DNA from: Sphingobium trunci
GTDB lineage: Bacteria > Pseudomonadota > Alphaproteobacteria > Sphingomonadales > Sphingomonadaceae
Assembly (NCBI RefSeq): GCF_022664535.1
Contig: NZ_JAKUJY010000003.1
Span: 186,001-250,000, forward strand
Reading direction: 5' to 3'
DNA: 64,000 bases
The first letter of the stretch is position 1. Every line of letters starts with the position of its first letter. Below, piece by piece: positions 34,391 to 42,764 of the stretch. A model generated the notes under the pieces. That model made no database searches. It was not told where the DNA came from and worked only from the letters and a program-made list of their open reading frames with translations. The position numbers were made by a program, and so were the translations under genes.

Positions 34391-35484
34391 GCGCCGATCC
34401 TGATTTCGCGTCTTTCGGTGGCCGAGCGATAGATCGCCTCGATGACGCGCAGATCCGCCATGCCTTCTTCGCCCGCCACGATCGGAGTCGTTCCATCGAT
34501 GATGCATTCGGCGAGATGATCGAGCTGCCCGGCAAACTGGTTCTTGCCGGTGGTTGGCAGCGTGCGCGGGGCCGTGACCCCATCCTTCCGGATCGACATG
34601 GCCTGCCCCGCATAGGGCGTGGCCGGTTCCATGTCGATCCAGCCCTGCGTGCCGATGACGCGATAGCCATTATGGTTGGAACTGTAGCTGGAGATGCAAT
34701 TGGCAATGATGCCGGACGGAAAGCGCAGCATGAAGCTGATCCGGTCCTCGACCGTCCGGAAACGCGGGTCGGACCGGTCGGTGGACTCGACGGCGCTGAC
34801 CGCGACCGGCTCTTCGCCGGTCAGGTAACGGGCCGCGTTGAGGCTGTAGATGCCGATATCCATCATCGACCCGCCGCCCGACAGGGGCCGGTCGAGCCGC
34901 CATTGATCCGGTTTGATCGCAAAGCCATGTTCGGCGGTGATCAACCGCGTCGGCCCCACATGGCCGCTCCGCGCCAGGTCGATGGCGAGCCGGTTATAGG
35001 GTTCGAAACGCGATCGATAGCCGATCATCAGTTTCTTTCCCGCCTGTTGGCAGGCGGCGATCATCGCGCTGCATTCGGCCACCGACACCGCCATCGGCTT
35101 TTCGCACATCACATGTTTGCCCGCGCGTGCGGCGCGAATGCTATATTCGGCGTGAAGACTGTTGGGCAGAACGATATACACTGCGTCGATATCCGGATTG
35201 TCGCGGATCCCGTCGAAATCGGCATAGCTGTAGCGATGGGTGGGCGGGATGCCATATTGCGCGCCATATTGTTCCAGCTTGGCAGGCGTGCCGCTGACCA
35301 GCGCCACCAGCCGGGCATGATCGCAGCCTGCGAAGTTGGGCATGATCTGGCGCGTGGCGTAAGAACCCAGGCCCACAATCGCATAGCCGATCCTGCGCGA
35401 AGGCGCGGCGACCGATCGGCCGCTGATGCCGGCCAGGACCATTCCGGCGCCCACGCCGGCCAGAATTTCACGACGGGAACCCAT
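34387..35484 (-). CDS. Tat-exported Gfo/Idh/MocA oxidoreductase, glucose-fructose-oxidoreductase-like
   Basis: 365 residues from ATG 35484 (GGAGAG site). The N-terminus MGSRREILAGVGAGMVLAG is a Tat signal like that of Zymomonas glucose-fructose oxidoreductase. The Rossmann motif GLGSYA is at 38-43 and the family motif EKP at 128-130 in MCEKPMAVS. The C-terminal domain carries GGGSMMDIGIYSLNAARYLT with the catalytic-type DxGxY. An exported NADP enzyme must keep its cofactor tightly bound or recycle it internally, as GFOR does. The lactonase gene follows with an ATGA overlap. The likely reaction is aldose to aldonolactone, coupled to reduction of a second sugar. A GTTAxCGxTAAC-type operator lies about 73 bases upstream. 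Confidence 0.88.
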   Translation of the reverse strand: MGSRREILAGVGAGMVLAGISGRSVAAPSRRIGYAIVGLGSYATRQIMPNFAGCDHARLVALVSGTPAKLEQYGAQYGIPPTHRYSYADFDGIRDNPDIDAVYIVLPNSLHAEYSIRAARAGKHVMCEKPMAVSVAECSAMIAACQQAGKKLMIGYRSRFEPYNRLAIDLARSGHVGPTRLITAEHGFAIKPDQWRLDRPLSGGGSMMDIGIYSLNAARYLTGEEPVAVSAVESTDRSDPRFRTVEDRISFMLRFPSGIIANCISSYSSNHNGYRVIGTQGWIDMEPATPYAGQAMSIRKDGVTAPRTLPTTGKNQFAGQLDHLAECIIDGTTPIVAGEEGMADLRVIEAIYRSATERREIRIGA

Positions 35485-35556
35485 TGCCACGCGACTCTCC
35501 CGGATCAGAATTGAGTTTTCGTTCTGTCTTGCACGCCGCAGCGCTGCGTCGGATTC

Positions 35557-35568
35557 GTTAGCGTTAAC
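35557..35568. promoter_or_regulatory. LacI-type operator, GTTAxCGxTAAC motif, site C
   Basis: GTTAGCGTTAAC lies upstream of the oxidoreductase-lactonase operon. It is the best palindrome of the three sites and shares CGTTAACATA with site A. Confidence 0.55.
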
Positions 35569-35652
35569 ATAACGAGACAGGGAGAAAGGATACAAGCCCA
35601 AAATAGGATAGCTCAGGAGGGACAGGGCGGTGGTTCGCTCCCCGCGATCATC

Positions 35653-36492
35653 CTATCTCTTGTCCCACACGAAAATGCCGTACCGCATGGCGCCGGTGCG
35701 GAGTGCGACGATCAGGCGCGGGAGGCTGAGCATGAAACTGCGGTTGGTCGTCGCCCGGCTGAAGGCCAGCCGCCGCAGCGCCGGATCGGTCAGCAATCCT
35801 CCGGCCAGCCGCCGCAGGCAGATGGTCCAGGTCCGCCGGACGCGGGCGCTGGCATCCTCATAGTCGCTCAGGGCAAAGCCCGCCTGGACGGCGAGCGCCT
35901 GATAATCGGCGCGGCTGCCCATGCCGGGCAATTGCCCTTCGCGGCAGATAGGCTCCAACAGATGGCGCTTTTCCCAGGGCCGGGCCGTCTCGCCCTCCAG
36001 CCAGGCGCAGACGACCAGCCTGCCGCCCGGGCGCAGCACCCGTGCGGCCTCGCTGAAGAAGCGCGCCTTGTCGACCATATGTTCGGAACTTTCGATCGCA
36101 TAGGCGCGGTCGAAGCTCGCATCGGCGAAATCATTGTGCAGCCAGTCCTGCCGCAGGCAGGTGAAGCGGGGCGACGGCCGGGCGCTGGCGATCCGATGCT
36201 GCGCGGCGGAGAGGGTGACGCCGGTGACGCGGACATCATGCCGCGCCACGATATGGGCGGCGGTCGCGCCATAGCCGCAGCCTATGTCGCACAGGCTTTG
36301 CCCCGGTTCCAGGGCCAGCCGCGCCTCGACCGTCTCGGCCAGCGCGTCGGCTGCCTCGGCTGGGCTTTCGCGGCCGGTGCGCCAATAGCCATGATGCACA
36401 TGTTCGCCCCAGATCCGCCGGTAGGCGAGATCAAGTTCGTCATAATGGGTCGCGACACCCGCCGCGGTCGAGGGCAAGTCCGGCACGATCAT
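35653..36492 (-). CDS. SAM-dependent methyltransferase, class I, small-molecule type
   Basis: 279 residues, no signal peptide. Motif I is CDIGCGYGATAAHI with DIGCGYG at 69-75. A later ESSEHMVDKARFFSEAARVL and RPGGRLVVCAWLEGE match the tocopherol/sarcosine/cyclopropane-type methyltransferase layout. The pattern YDELDLAYRRIWGEHVHHGYW near the N-terminus is typical of gamma-tocopherol-methyltransferase-like enzymes. The substrate is unknown, with no pathway partners adjacent. Flanking genes point away functionally (oxidoreductase upstream, HD-GYP protein downstream in transcript order), so it is probably a single-gene unit. Confidence 0.85.
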   Translation of the reverse strand: MIVPDLPSTAAGVATHYDELDLAYRRIWGEHVHHGYWRTGRESPAEAADALAETVEARLALEPGQSLCDIGCGYGATAAHIVARHDVRVTGVTLSAAQHRIASARPSPRFTCLRQDWLHNDFADASFDRAYAIESSEHMVDKARFFSEAARVLRPGGRLVVCAWLEGETARPWEKRHLLEPICREGQLPGMGSRADYQALAVQAGFALSDYEDASARVRRTWTICLRRLAGGLLTDPALRRLAFSRATTNRSFMLSLPRLIVALRTGAMRYGIFVWDKR

Positions 36493-36528
36493 GCCATTCT
36501 TATCCCCCGGCAGCGCCAGGGTGGCAAG

Positions 36529-37812
36529 TCAGCCCGCCGCTGCCAGCAATTTGGCGCTCAACGCCGGCCATTCGGCCATGTTCCAGCCTTCGGGCGTTTC
36601 GCGGGTCATGATCTGGTCGGCGCCATAGCAGTTGGCGAGGTCGATATCCTCGCCCTTTTCGAAGGCGCGGTCGGCCAGCGAATAGAAGGGGCGGACCATG
36701 GGCAGGGTCAGGTCATCGGGATTCTGCTCGACGACGATGGCCAGACGATGGGAGCGCAGGCGCACCAGCGATCCGATCGGGTAGATGCCGACGGCGCGCT
36801 GGAAGGCCTGGAAAATCTCCGGATCATAGAGGGTCTGCGCCTCGTCCAGCATCAGCAGCGCGCGGGACGGGTCCTCGCCATGGCGGTGGATGCGGTTGGA
36901 AGTCATCGCGTCATAGGTGTCGCAGATCGCCGCCATGCGGGCGAACAGCCCGATTTCTTCCGCCTTGAGGCCGTGGGGATAGCCGCTGCCGTCCAGCCGC
37001 TCATGATGATGCAGGCAGACGTCGAGCACTTCTTCCGGCATTTCGCCGCCCAGCGCGAGAAATTCATGCGCCAGCGTGGTGTGGCTTTTCACCACATCCC
37101 ATTCTTCCGGCGTCAGCGGGCCGTCCTTGTCCCAGGTCTCCTGCGGCACATGGCCCATGCCGACATCCATCAGCAATCCGGCCAGTCCCGCTTTCTGTAT
37201 GTCCTCAGGCGACAGGCGCAACTGTTGGGCCAGGCTGATCATCAGTGCGCAGACCGTCAGCGCGTGGAGATAGAGATATTCGCTGCTGTTCTTGAGCCGC
37301 GTCACCGCCATGAAGGCGTGGGGATTGCGCTGGATCGAACTGGAAATCTCCTCGATCATCGGTTCCAGCTTGGTGAGCTTGATCGCCTTGCCCAGCCGGA
37401 CATCGTCGAAGATCTTCTGCATGGCACGGACCGATTTGCGTGCCAGCCGATTGGCGTGGACCATTTCCGCCTTTGCCGACTGTCTCTCCTTCGACAGCGG
37501 ATCGAACGCGCGAGGGGCGGAAGGCGGGGCCTGGCGGCGGGCTATGGTCGCACCGGCACGGCCGAAGGTCCGGTCGCGCATCTCCGGGACAGGCGTTCGC
37601 GTGGGCTGGGGCGGCGCCTTGGGGGTCAGGTCGGCGCCGCGCTCCGTATCGATCTGGACCCATTCGACGTTGCTCGCCTTCAGCGTGGCGAGCTGATCGG
37701 GATCCTCCAGCAATATCCTGCTCTTCCAGAAGGGATGGGAAAACCATGACCCTTCCAGCTTGTGGAGAAACATGCCCAGCTCGACATCCTGGGTTCGGAT
37801 TCTTTTCAACAT
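36529..37812 (-). CDS. HD-GYP domain protein with N-terminal DUF3391, catalytic HD motif degenerate
   Basis: 427 residues from ATG 37812, where the DUF3391 domain begins (MLKRIRTQDVELGMFLHKLE). The GYP part is intact: HHHERLDGSGYP at 268-279. The HD motif, usually LLHDIGK, reads LLMDVGMGHVP at 213-223. The iron-binding histidine is replaced by Met215 and the lysine by Met219, while Asp216 remains. HD-GYP enzymes hydrolyse cyclic-di-GMP using a two- or three-iron centre, and this substitution should weaken or abolish activity. It may serve as a c-di-GMP sensor or a protein-interaction module. Flanked by a methyltransferase and ilvD, it has no obvious partner. Confidence 0.85.
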   Translation of the reverse strand: MLKRIRTQDVELGMFLHKLEGSWFSHPFWKSRILLEDPDQLATLKASNVEWVQIDTERGADLTPKAPPQPTRTPVPEMRDRTFGRAGATIARRQAPPSAPRAFDPLSKERQSAKAEMVHANRLARKSVRAMQKIFDDVRLGKAIKLTKLEPMIEEISSSIQRNPHAFMAVTRLKNSSEYLYLHALTVCALMISLAQQLRLSPEDIQKAGLAGLLMDVGMGHVPQETWDKDGPLTPEEWDVVKSHTTLAHEFLALGGEMPEEVLDVCLHHHERLDGSGYPHGLKAEEIGLFARMAAICDTYDAMTSNRIHRHGEDPSRALLMLDEAQTLYDPEIFQAFQRAVGIYPIGSLVRLRSHRLAIVVEQNPDDLTLPMVRPFYSLADRAFEKGEDIDLANCYGADQIMTRETPEGWNMAEWPALSAKLLAAAG

Positions 37813-37921
37813 TTTCGCGCGGCCCCGGCTAACGTCCGCATTTCGCCGGGGATGCCTTGCAAAAAGGTTAAAATGGCCATTGCCAATATCGGCAATGCGC
37901 CGATTACAGCCTGCTCGCCCG

Positions 37922-39775
37922 TCAGTCCTTTTCGACCTGGCCGACGTCCCGCACGGCGCCGCGGGCGGCGTTGGTGGTGAGCGCGGCATAGGCACGCAGC
38001 GCGGGCGAAACGTTGCGCTTGCGGCCGAACGGCTTCCATGCCCTGGCGCCCCGCGCTTCCATCTCTGCCTTGCGTTCGGCGATGACGGCCTTGCTCAGGT
38101 CGAGCTTGATGACCCGGTTGGGAATATCGATCAGGATAGGATCGCCCGTGGCAACCAGCGCGATCAGCCCGCCTTCGGCCGCCTCGGGCGAGACATGGCC
38201 GATCGACAGGCCCGACGTGCCACCCGAAAAACGCCCGTCGGTGATGAGCGCGCAGGCCTTTCCAAGCCCCTTCGACTTGAGGTAACTGGTCGGGTAGAGC
38301 ATTTCCTGCATGCCCGGCCCGCCCTTCGGCCCTTCATAGCGGATGACGACCACGTCGCCCGCCTTCACCTCATTGCCCAAGATGCCCGCGACCGCCGCGT
38401 CCTGGCTTTCATAGACCCGCGCCGTGCCATGGAAGGTCAGGATGGATTCGTCCACGCCCGCCGTCTTCACGATGCAGCCTTCCGGCGCGATATTGCCGAA
38501 CAGCACCGCAAGGCCGCCATCCTTGGAGAAGGGATGCTCGGCGCTGCGGATGACGCCGGACTCCCGGTCCATGTCCAGCTCCTTCCAGCGGTTCGACTGG
38601 CTGAAGGCGACCGTGGTGCGCACGCCGCCAGGCGCCGCCTTGTAGAAATCCTGCACCGCCGGGCTGTTGGTGCGGCTGATGTCCCAGCGATTGAGCGCCT
38701 CCCCCATGGTGGCGCTGTGGACGGTGGGCAGGCTGCTGTCGATCAGTCCCGCCCGGTCGAGCTGGCCGAGGATCGCCATGATGCCGCCCGCGCGGTGGAC
38801 ATCTTCCATATGCACGTCCTGCTTGGCGGGCGCGACCTTGCAGAGACAGGGGACGCGGCGCGACAGCCGGTCGATGTCGGCCATGGTGAACTCGACCCCG
38901 CCCTCATAGGCGGCGGCGAGCAGGTGCAGCACCGTGTTGGTGGACCCGCCCATGGCGATGTCGAGGCTCATCGCGTTCTCGAACGCGGCGAAGCTGGCGA
39001 TGGAGCGGGGCAGGACGGACGCGTCCTCCTGCTCGTACCAGCGCCTCGCGAGGTCGACGATGGTGTGGCCCGCCTCGCGGAACAGCTTTTCGCGGTCGGC
39101 ATGGGTGGCGAGGACGGAGCCGTTGCCGGGCAGCGACAGGCCCAGCGCTTCAGTCAGGCAGTTCATCGAATTGGCGGTGAACATGCCCGAGCAGCTTCCG
39201 CAGGTCGGGCAGGCCGAACGTTCGATGACCTTCACTTCCTCGTCGCTATAGCTTTCGTCGGCGGCGGCGACCATCGCATCGACCAGATCGAGCGCGATCG
39301 TCTGGCCATGGATATCCGCCTTGCCCGCCTCCATCGGGCCGCCCGAAACGAAGATGGCCGGGATGTTGAGGCGCATGGCGGCCATCAGCATGCCGGGCGT
39401 GATCTTGTCGCAATTGGAGATGCAGACGAGCGCGTCGGCGGTATGGGCGTTCACCATATATTCGACGCTGTCGGCGATCAGGTCGCGGCTGGGCAGCGAA
39501 TAGAGCATGCCGTCATGGCCCATGGCGATGCCGTCGTCGACCGCGATGGTGTTGAATTCCTTGGCGACGCCGCCCGCCGCCTCGATCTCCCGCGCGACGA
39601 GCTGGCCCAGATCCTTCAAATGGACATGGCCCGGCACGAACTGGGTGAAGCTGTTGGCGATGGCGATGATTGGCTTGCCGAAATCCTCGTCCTTCATGCC
39701 GGTGGCGCGCCACAGGCCGCGCGCGCCCGCCATGTTGCGGCCATGGGTGCTGGTGCGTGAACGATAATGGGGCAT
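37922..39775 (-). CDS. ilvD: Dihydroxy-acid dehydratase
   Basis: 617 residues, starting at ATG 39775 after a GAGGAAG site. The protein shows the IlvD hallmarks [49 protein letters not shown] and [19 protein letters not shown], which carry the iron-sulfur ligands, plus the C-terminal [20 protein letters not shown]. It dehydrates 2,3-dihydroxyisovalerate and 2,3-dihydroxy-3-methylvalerate in valine, leucine and isoleucine synthesis. The related sugar-acid dehydratases (xylonate, arabinonate, 6-phosphogluconate) share the fold. The N-terminal [20 protein letters not shown] sequence is that of true IlvD. A LysR regulator is transcribed divergently 104 bases away. Confidence 0.95.
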   Translation of the reverse strand: MPHYRSRTSTHGRNMAGARGLWRATGMKDEDFGKPIIAIANSFTQFVPGHVHLKDLGQLVAREIEAAGGVAKEFNTIAVDDGIAMGHDGMLYSLPSRDLIADSVEYMVNAHTADALVCISNCDKITPGMLMAAMRLNIPAIFVSGGPMEAGKADIHGQTIALDLVDAMVAAADESYSDEEVKVIERSACPTCGSCSGMFTANSMNCLTEALGLSLPGNGSVLATHADREKLFREAGHTIVDLARRWYEQEDASVLPRSIASFAAFENAMSLDIAMGGSTNTVLHLLAAAYEGGVEFTMADIDRLSRRVPCLCKVAPAKQDVHMEDVHRAGGIMAILGQLDRAGLIDSSLPTVHSATMGEALNRWDISRTNSPAVQDFYKAAPGGVRTTVAFSQSNRWKELDMDRESGVIRSAEHPFSKDGGLAVLFGNIAPEGCIVKTAGVDESILTFHGTARVYESQDAAVAGILGNEVKAGDVVVIRYEGPKGGPGMQEMLYPTSYLKSKGLGKACALITDGRFSGGTSGLSIGHVSPEAAEGGLIALVATGDPILIDIPNRVIKLDLSKAVIAERKAEMEARGARAWKPFGRKRNVSPALRAYAALTTNAARGAVRDVGQVEKD

Positions 39776-39879
39776 GGCTCTCTTCCTCGGGATTCCTCTG
39801 GCGCGGCCTTTACGCCTTTGCGTGTGGGTTGTGAAATATATTGAAAGCGTCCGATAAAGTCGTGCTATGAATGATCGGG

Positions 39880-40785
39880 ATGGATTTGCGGCAATTGAAC
39901 CACTTCCTCGCGGTCGCGGAGGAACTGCATTTCGGCCGTGCGGCGGAGCGGCTCGGCATGACCCAGCCACCGCTCAGCCAGTCGATCATGGCCCTGGAAC
40001 GGGAGCTCGGGTCGCCGCTCTTCACCCGGACGAAACGGCAGGTCGCCCTGACGCCGTTCGGCGCGCAATGGCTGGAGCATGTCCGTCCCGCGGTGGGCGC
40101 GATCGGCGAATTGCCCGCCATGGCGCAGCGCTTGCGGGAAGGAACCGCTGGGCGACTGGCGCTCTCTTTCGTCAGTTCCGCCGACTACAGCATCTTGCCC
40201 GAACTGGTGCGCCGTTATGCGACGGCCTTCCCCGATGTGGAGATGACGCTGGCGGAGGCGACCAGCGATGTGCAGGTGGAGGCGCTGGCGGAAGGCCGGA
40301 TCGATGCCGGCCTGCTCATCCCGCCTGCTTCGGGCCTTCCGGCCGCGATCGATTACCGGCCCCTGCTGCGCGAACCTTTGGTGGCGGCCGTGCCGCAGGT
40401 CTGGGTGGAGGAGGAACGGCTTGCCACCGCGCGGGGCAAGCTGGTGGGCGAAGGCTGGCTCGATCAGCCGCTGCTGCTCTTTCCGCGCCATGTCTCGCCG
40501 ACTTTTCACGACCTTGTCCTCGACCATTATCGGGCCAAGGGACGCCAGCCGCTGATCCGCCAGCGCGCGATCCAGATGCAGACCATCATCAGTCTGGTCT
40601 CGGCTGGAATGGGGATCGCGCTGGTCCCCGCTTCGCTCCGGAACCTGGCGCGCACCGGCGTGCGCTATCTCCCGCTGGCGGACGCCGCGCCCATATTGGA
40701 AACGGGGCTCGCCTGGCGCCGCGCCGACGACACGCCGACACTGCGGGCGTTGATGGGGATAGCCCTCGACATGGCCGGGCGCTGA
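39880..40785 (+). CDS. LysR family transcriptional regulator, BenM/CatM-like
   Basis: 301 residues from ATG 39880; an ATG three codons upstream is also possible. The N-terminal helix-turn-helix is [20 protein letters not shown] followed by [20 protein letters not shown]. The effector domain starts near [20 protein letters not shown]. The [12 protein letters not shown] start is typical of the CbbR/BenM-type subgroup that often controls aromatic or branched-chain metabolism. It is divergent from ilvD, so it may regulate that gene, though such neighbours are often unrelated in target. The effector is unknown. Confidence 0.88.
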   Translation: MDLRQLNHFLAVAEELHFGRAAERLGMTQPPLSQSIMALERELGSPLFTRTKRQVALTPFGAQWLEHVRPAVGAIGELPAMAQRLREGTAGRLALSFVSSADYSILPELVRRYATAFPDVEMTLAEATSDVQVEALAEGRIDAGLLIPPASGLPAAIDYRPLLREPLVAAVPQVWVEEERLATARGKLVGEGWLDQPLLLFPRHVSPTFHDLVLDHYRAKGRQPLIRQRAIQMQTIISLVSAGMGIALVPASLRNLARTGVRYLPLADAAPILETGLAWRRADDTPTLRALMGIALDMAGR

Positions 40786-40792
40786 TCGCCCC

Positions 40793-41590
40793 TTACCGGA
40801 CCACCGCGCGCGTGTAGAGATGCCAGGTTGCATATCCCAGCACCGGCAGCACGACCGCCAGACCCACCAGCGCCGGCAGCGAACCCAGAAACAGCATGGC
40901 CACGACCATCAGGCCCCAGGCCGCCACCGTCACCGGATTATGCCATGCCACGCGGAAGGATGTGCGCATCGCCACGCCCCAACTGACCGGCTTGTCCACC
41001 GCCATGGGGAAGGAGACGACGCCGACCGCCAGCGTCAGCAGGGCAAAGCAGAAGCCCGCCAGATTGCCGACCAGGATCATCTGCCAGCCTTCGGACGTGC
41101 CGAACAGGGCGGACAGGAAAGAGCCGGGGGAGGACGTCGATCCCGGCACATTTTCCAGCGTGACATGATAGATGAACCAGGCGGCGGCCATCCATGCCAT
41201 GAACAGCAAGGCCAGTACGCAGGTCAGGTCGAACAGTGCGGAGCCGCCCGGCATGCGGATCACGTCCAGGAAATGGCGCCAGCGCGCGTCCAGCCCATGT
41301 TCGCGCCGTCGCGCCAGTTCGTAGAAACCGCTGGCAAAGGCCGGTCCCAGCAGGATCGCGCCCGCCACCAGCGGGAAGATGAGCGGCAGGATCGACATCT
41401 GGCTGGCGGACATGATCGCCAGGGCGACGATGACCGGATAGATGAAGCCCAGGAAGATCAGATCGCCCCGCTTGTCGAGGAAATCGTCCCAGCCCTGTCG
41501 AAGCGCGATGCGCAGATCATCGAAAGTGATGGTGCGAATGCCGATATCGTCCTGGGCGGATGCCGCTGGGGAAGGATGCGCAATTGCCAT
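40793..41590 (-). CDS. DUF2189 family integral membrane protein
   Basis: 265 residues. A soluble N-terminus carries the family segment IRTITFDDLRIALRQGWDDF, followed by about six transmembrane helices (LIFLGFIYPVIVALAIMSA, ILPLIFPLVAGAILLGPAFA, LTCVLALLFMAWMAAAWF, GFCFALLTLAVGVVSFPMAV, WGLMVVAMLFLGSLPALVG and a last short one). The pattern SGFYELARRREHG after helix 2 and the VVSFPMAVDKPVSWGVAMRT loop are typical of DUF2189 proteins, whose function is unknown. The gene is alone between two LysR genes and convergent with the first. The 193 bases upstream of it, to 41783, hold no recognisable element. Confidence 0.85.
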   Translation of the reverse strand: MAIAHPSPAASAQDDIGIRTITFDDLRIALRQGWDDFLDKRGDLIFLGFIYPVIVALAIMSASQMSILPLIFPLVAGAILLGPAFASGFYELARRREHGLDARWRHFLDVIRMPGGSALFDLTCVLALLFMAWMAAAWFIYHVTLENVPGSTSSPGSFLSALFGTSEGWQMILVGNLAGFCFALLTLAVGVVSFPMAVDKPVSWGVAMRTSFRVAWHNPVTVAAWGLMVVAMLFLGSLPALVGLAVVLPVLGYATWHLYTRAVVR

Positions 41591-41783
41591 GGTTCGCTCT
41601 CCTGGCCGAACACCATGACACGCCTTGCTCTGCTATTGTCCTCTGTCGGGACATGCGCGCTTCAAGGAGCGGGCATCTCTCGGCATGAGGGAGCGCCTCA
41701 TGGCCAATGACGACATCTTACACCGGCTTGGGAGGGCGTGCCAGTCCATTTGATGCGAGCCTCAGGCGCGCTACAGATACGGC

Positions 41784-42680
41784 ATGATCGATCCCAGAGC
41801 CTTGCGCACCTTCCTGGCCGTGTGCCGCGCCAACTCCATCAGCGGCGGGGCACGGCTGCTCCATATCTCGCAACCTTCCGTGTCGAATGCGATCGCGCAA
41901 CTGGAGCAATCGGTGGGCGTGGCGCTGTTCGAACGGTCGCGGGCCGGCATAAGCCTGACGGCGGAAGGCGAAGTGCTGCTGCGCCGTGCGGAAGCGATGG
42001 ACGCCTTGTTGAACGGCGCGCAGGAGGAATTGCGGCTGACCCGGCAAGGCGTGGTGGGGCCTTTGCGCGTCGGTGGTACTCCGGGCGCGCTGGTAAGCCT
42101 GCTTCCCGCGGCGGTGCGGACGCTGGAGGCACAGGCGGGCAGTTTCGCGCTGCATGCGGTGGAACGGGCTGATCATGATCTGGCGACCCTGCTGCGGCAG
42201 GGAGAGATCGAACTGGCCTTCGTCACCACGGGTATCGAGACGCCGCCGGACGATCTGGAGGAAATGACCTTCTCGCAAGATCCCTTCGCGCTGATCGTCG
42301 GACGCGCCAACGAACATCTTCCCTCGGAAATCTCCCTGCGGGACGTGATGACGATGCGTTTCGTGTTGCCGGAGGCGGTGGGTGCTTTCCGGCGGCAGAT
42401 CGATGCGCTGTTCATGGCGGCGGACGTGTCCGTGCCGCAGGACTGTATCCGCTGCGACTCGCTGCTGACGACCAAGGCGATCGTGCGGGGCAGCAGCCGG
42501 GCGACAATCCTGCCGATGCAGGTGGCGGCGGCGGAATTGTCCATCGGTGTGTTGCGCGCCATCGCCATCCGGGAAGCGGTTTTTCACCGCAGCATCGGCA
42601 TTCGCAAGGTGAAGGGCGCCCGGCTCTCGCGTCTGGCGGAGCAGCTTCTGGATATTCTTATCCATAGCTCCAGGCTATGA
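41784..42680 (+). CDS. LysR family regulator, probable activator of the downstream aromatic-glycoside cluster
   Basis: 298 residues. The N-terminal helix-turn-helix is MIDPRALRTFLAVCRANSIS plus ARLLHISQPSVSNAIAQLEQ. The effector domain begins at GVVGPLRVGGTPGALVSLLP. It lies directly upstream of and in line with the amidohydrolase/hydroxylase/dioxygenase genes. LysR activators of aromatic catabolic operons commonly occupy this place, although more often divergently. An inverted repeat ATAGC-N5-GCTAT overlaps its final codons and could be a binding site for the next promoter. The effector is likely an aromatic aglycone or an intermediate, which is inference from context. Confidence 0.88.
   Translation: MIDPRALRTFLAVCRANSISGGARLLHISQPSVSNAIAQLEQSVGVALFERSRAGISLTAEGEVLLRRAEAMDALLNGAQEELRLTRQGVVGPLRVGGTPGALVSLLPAAVRTLEAQAGSFALHAVERADHDLATLLRQGEIELAFVTTGIETPPDDLEEMTFSQDPFALIVGRANEHLPSEISLRDVMTMRFVLPEAVGAFRRQIDALFMAADVSVPQDCIRCDSLLTTKAIVRGSSRATILPMQVAAAELSIGVLRAIAIREAVFHRSIGIRKVKGARLSRLAEQLLDILIHSSRL
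42664..42678. promoter_or_regulatory. Possible LysR binding palindrome before the catabolic operon
   Basis: ATAGCTCCAGGCTAT has perfect 5-base arms and lies 86 bases before the amidohydrolase start, at the end of the LysR gene. Because it overlaps coding sequence the evidence is weak. Confidence 0.25.
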
Positions 42681-42764
42681 CATTCCAAAAAATCACTATT
42701 TTTCTTATGGAGCTTGGAGGTTCATAAGCGCTTCCAACAGCAAAAGCCTTCGGGAGAGAGCGCC

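Noticed and set aside
35932..39760. Long plus-strand frames of 605 and 666 residues
   Set aside because: They lie opposite the methyltransferase, HD-GYP and ilvD genes and have shadow-type composition with no recognisable motif.
33371..41590. ilvD as a sugar-acid (xylonate) dehydratase of the xylan region
   Set aside because: Its N-terminus ([20 protein letters not shown]) is that of true dihydroxy-acid dehydratase, and it is separated from the sugar genes by unrelated ones.
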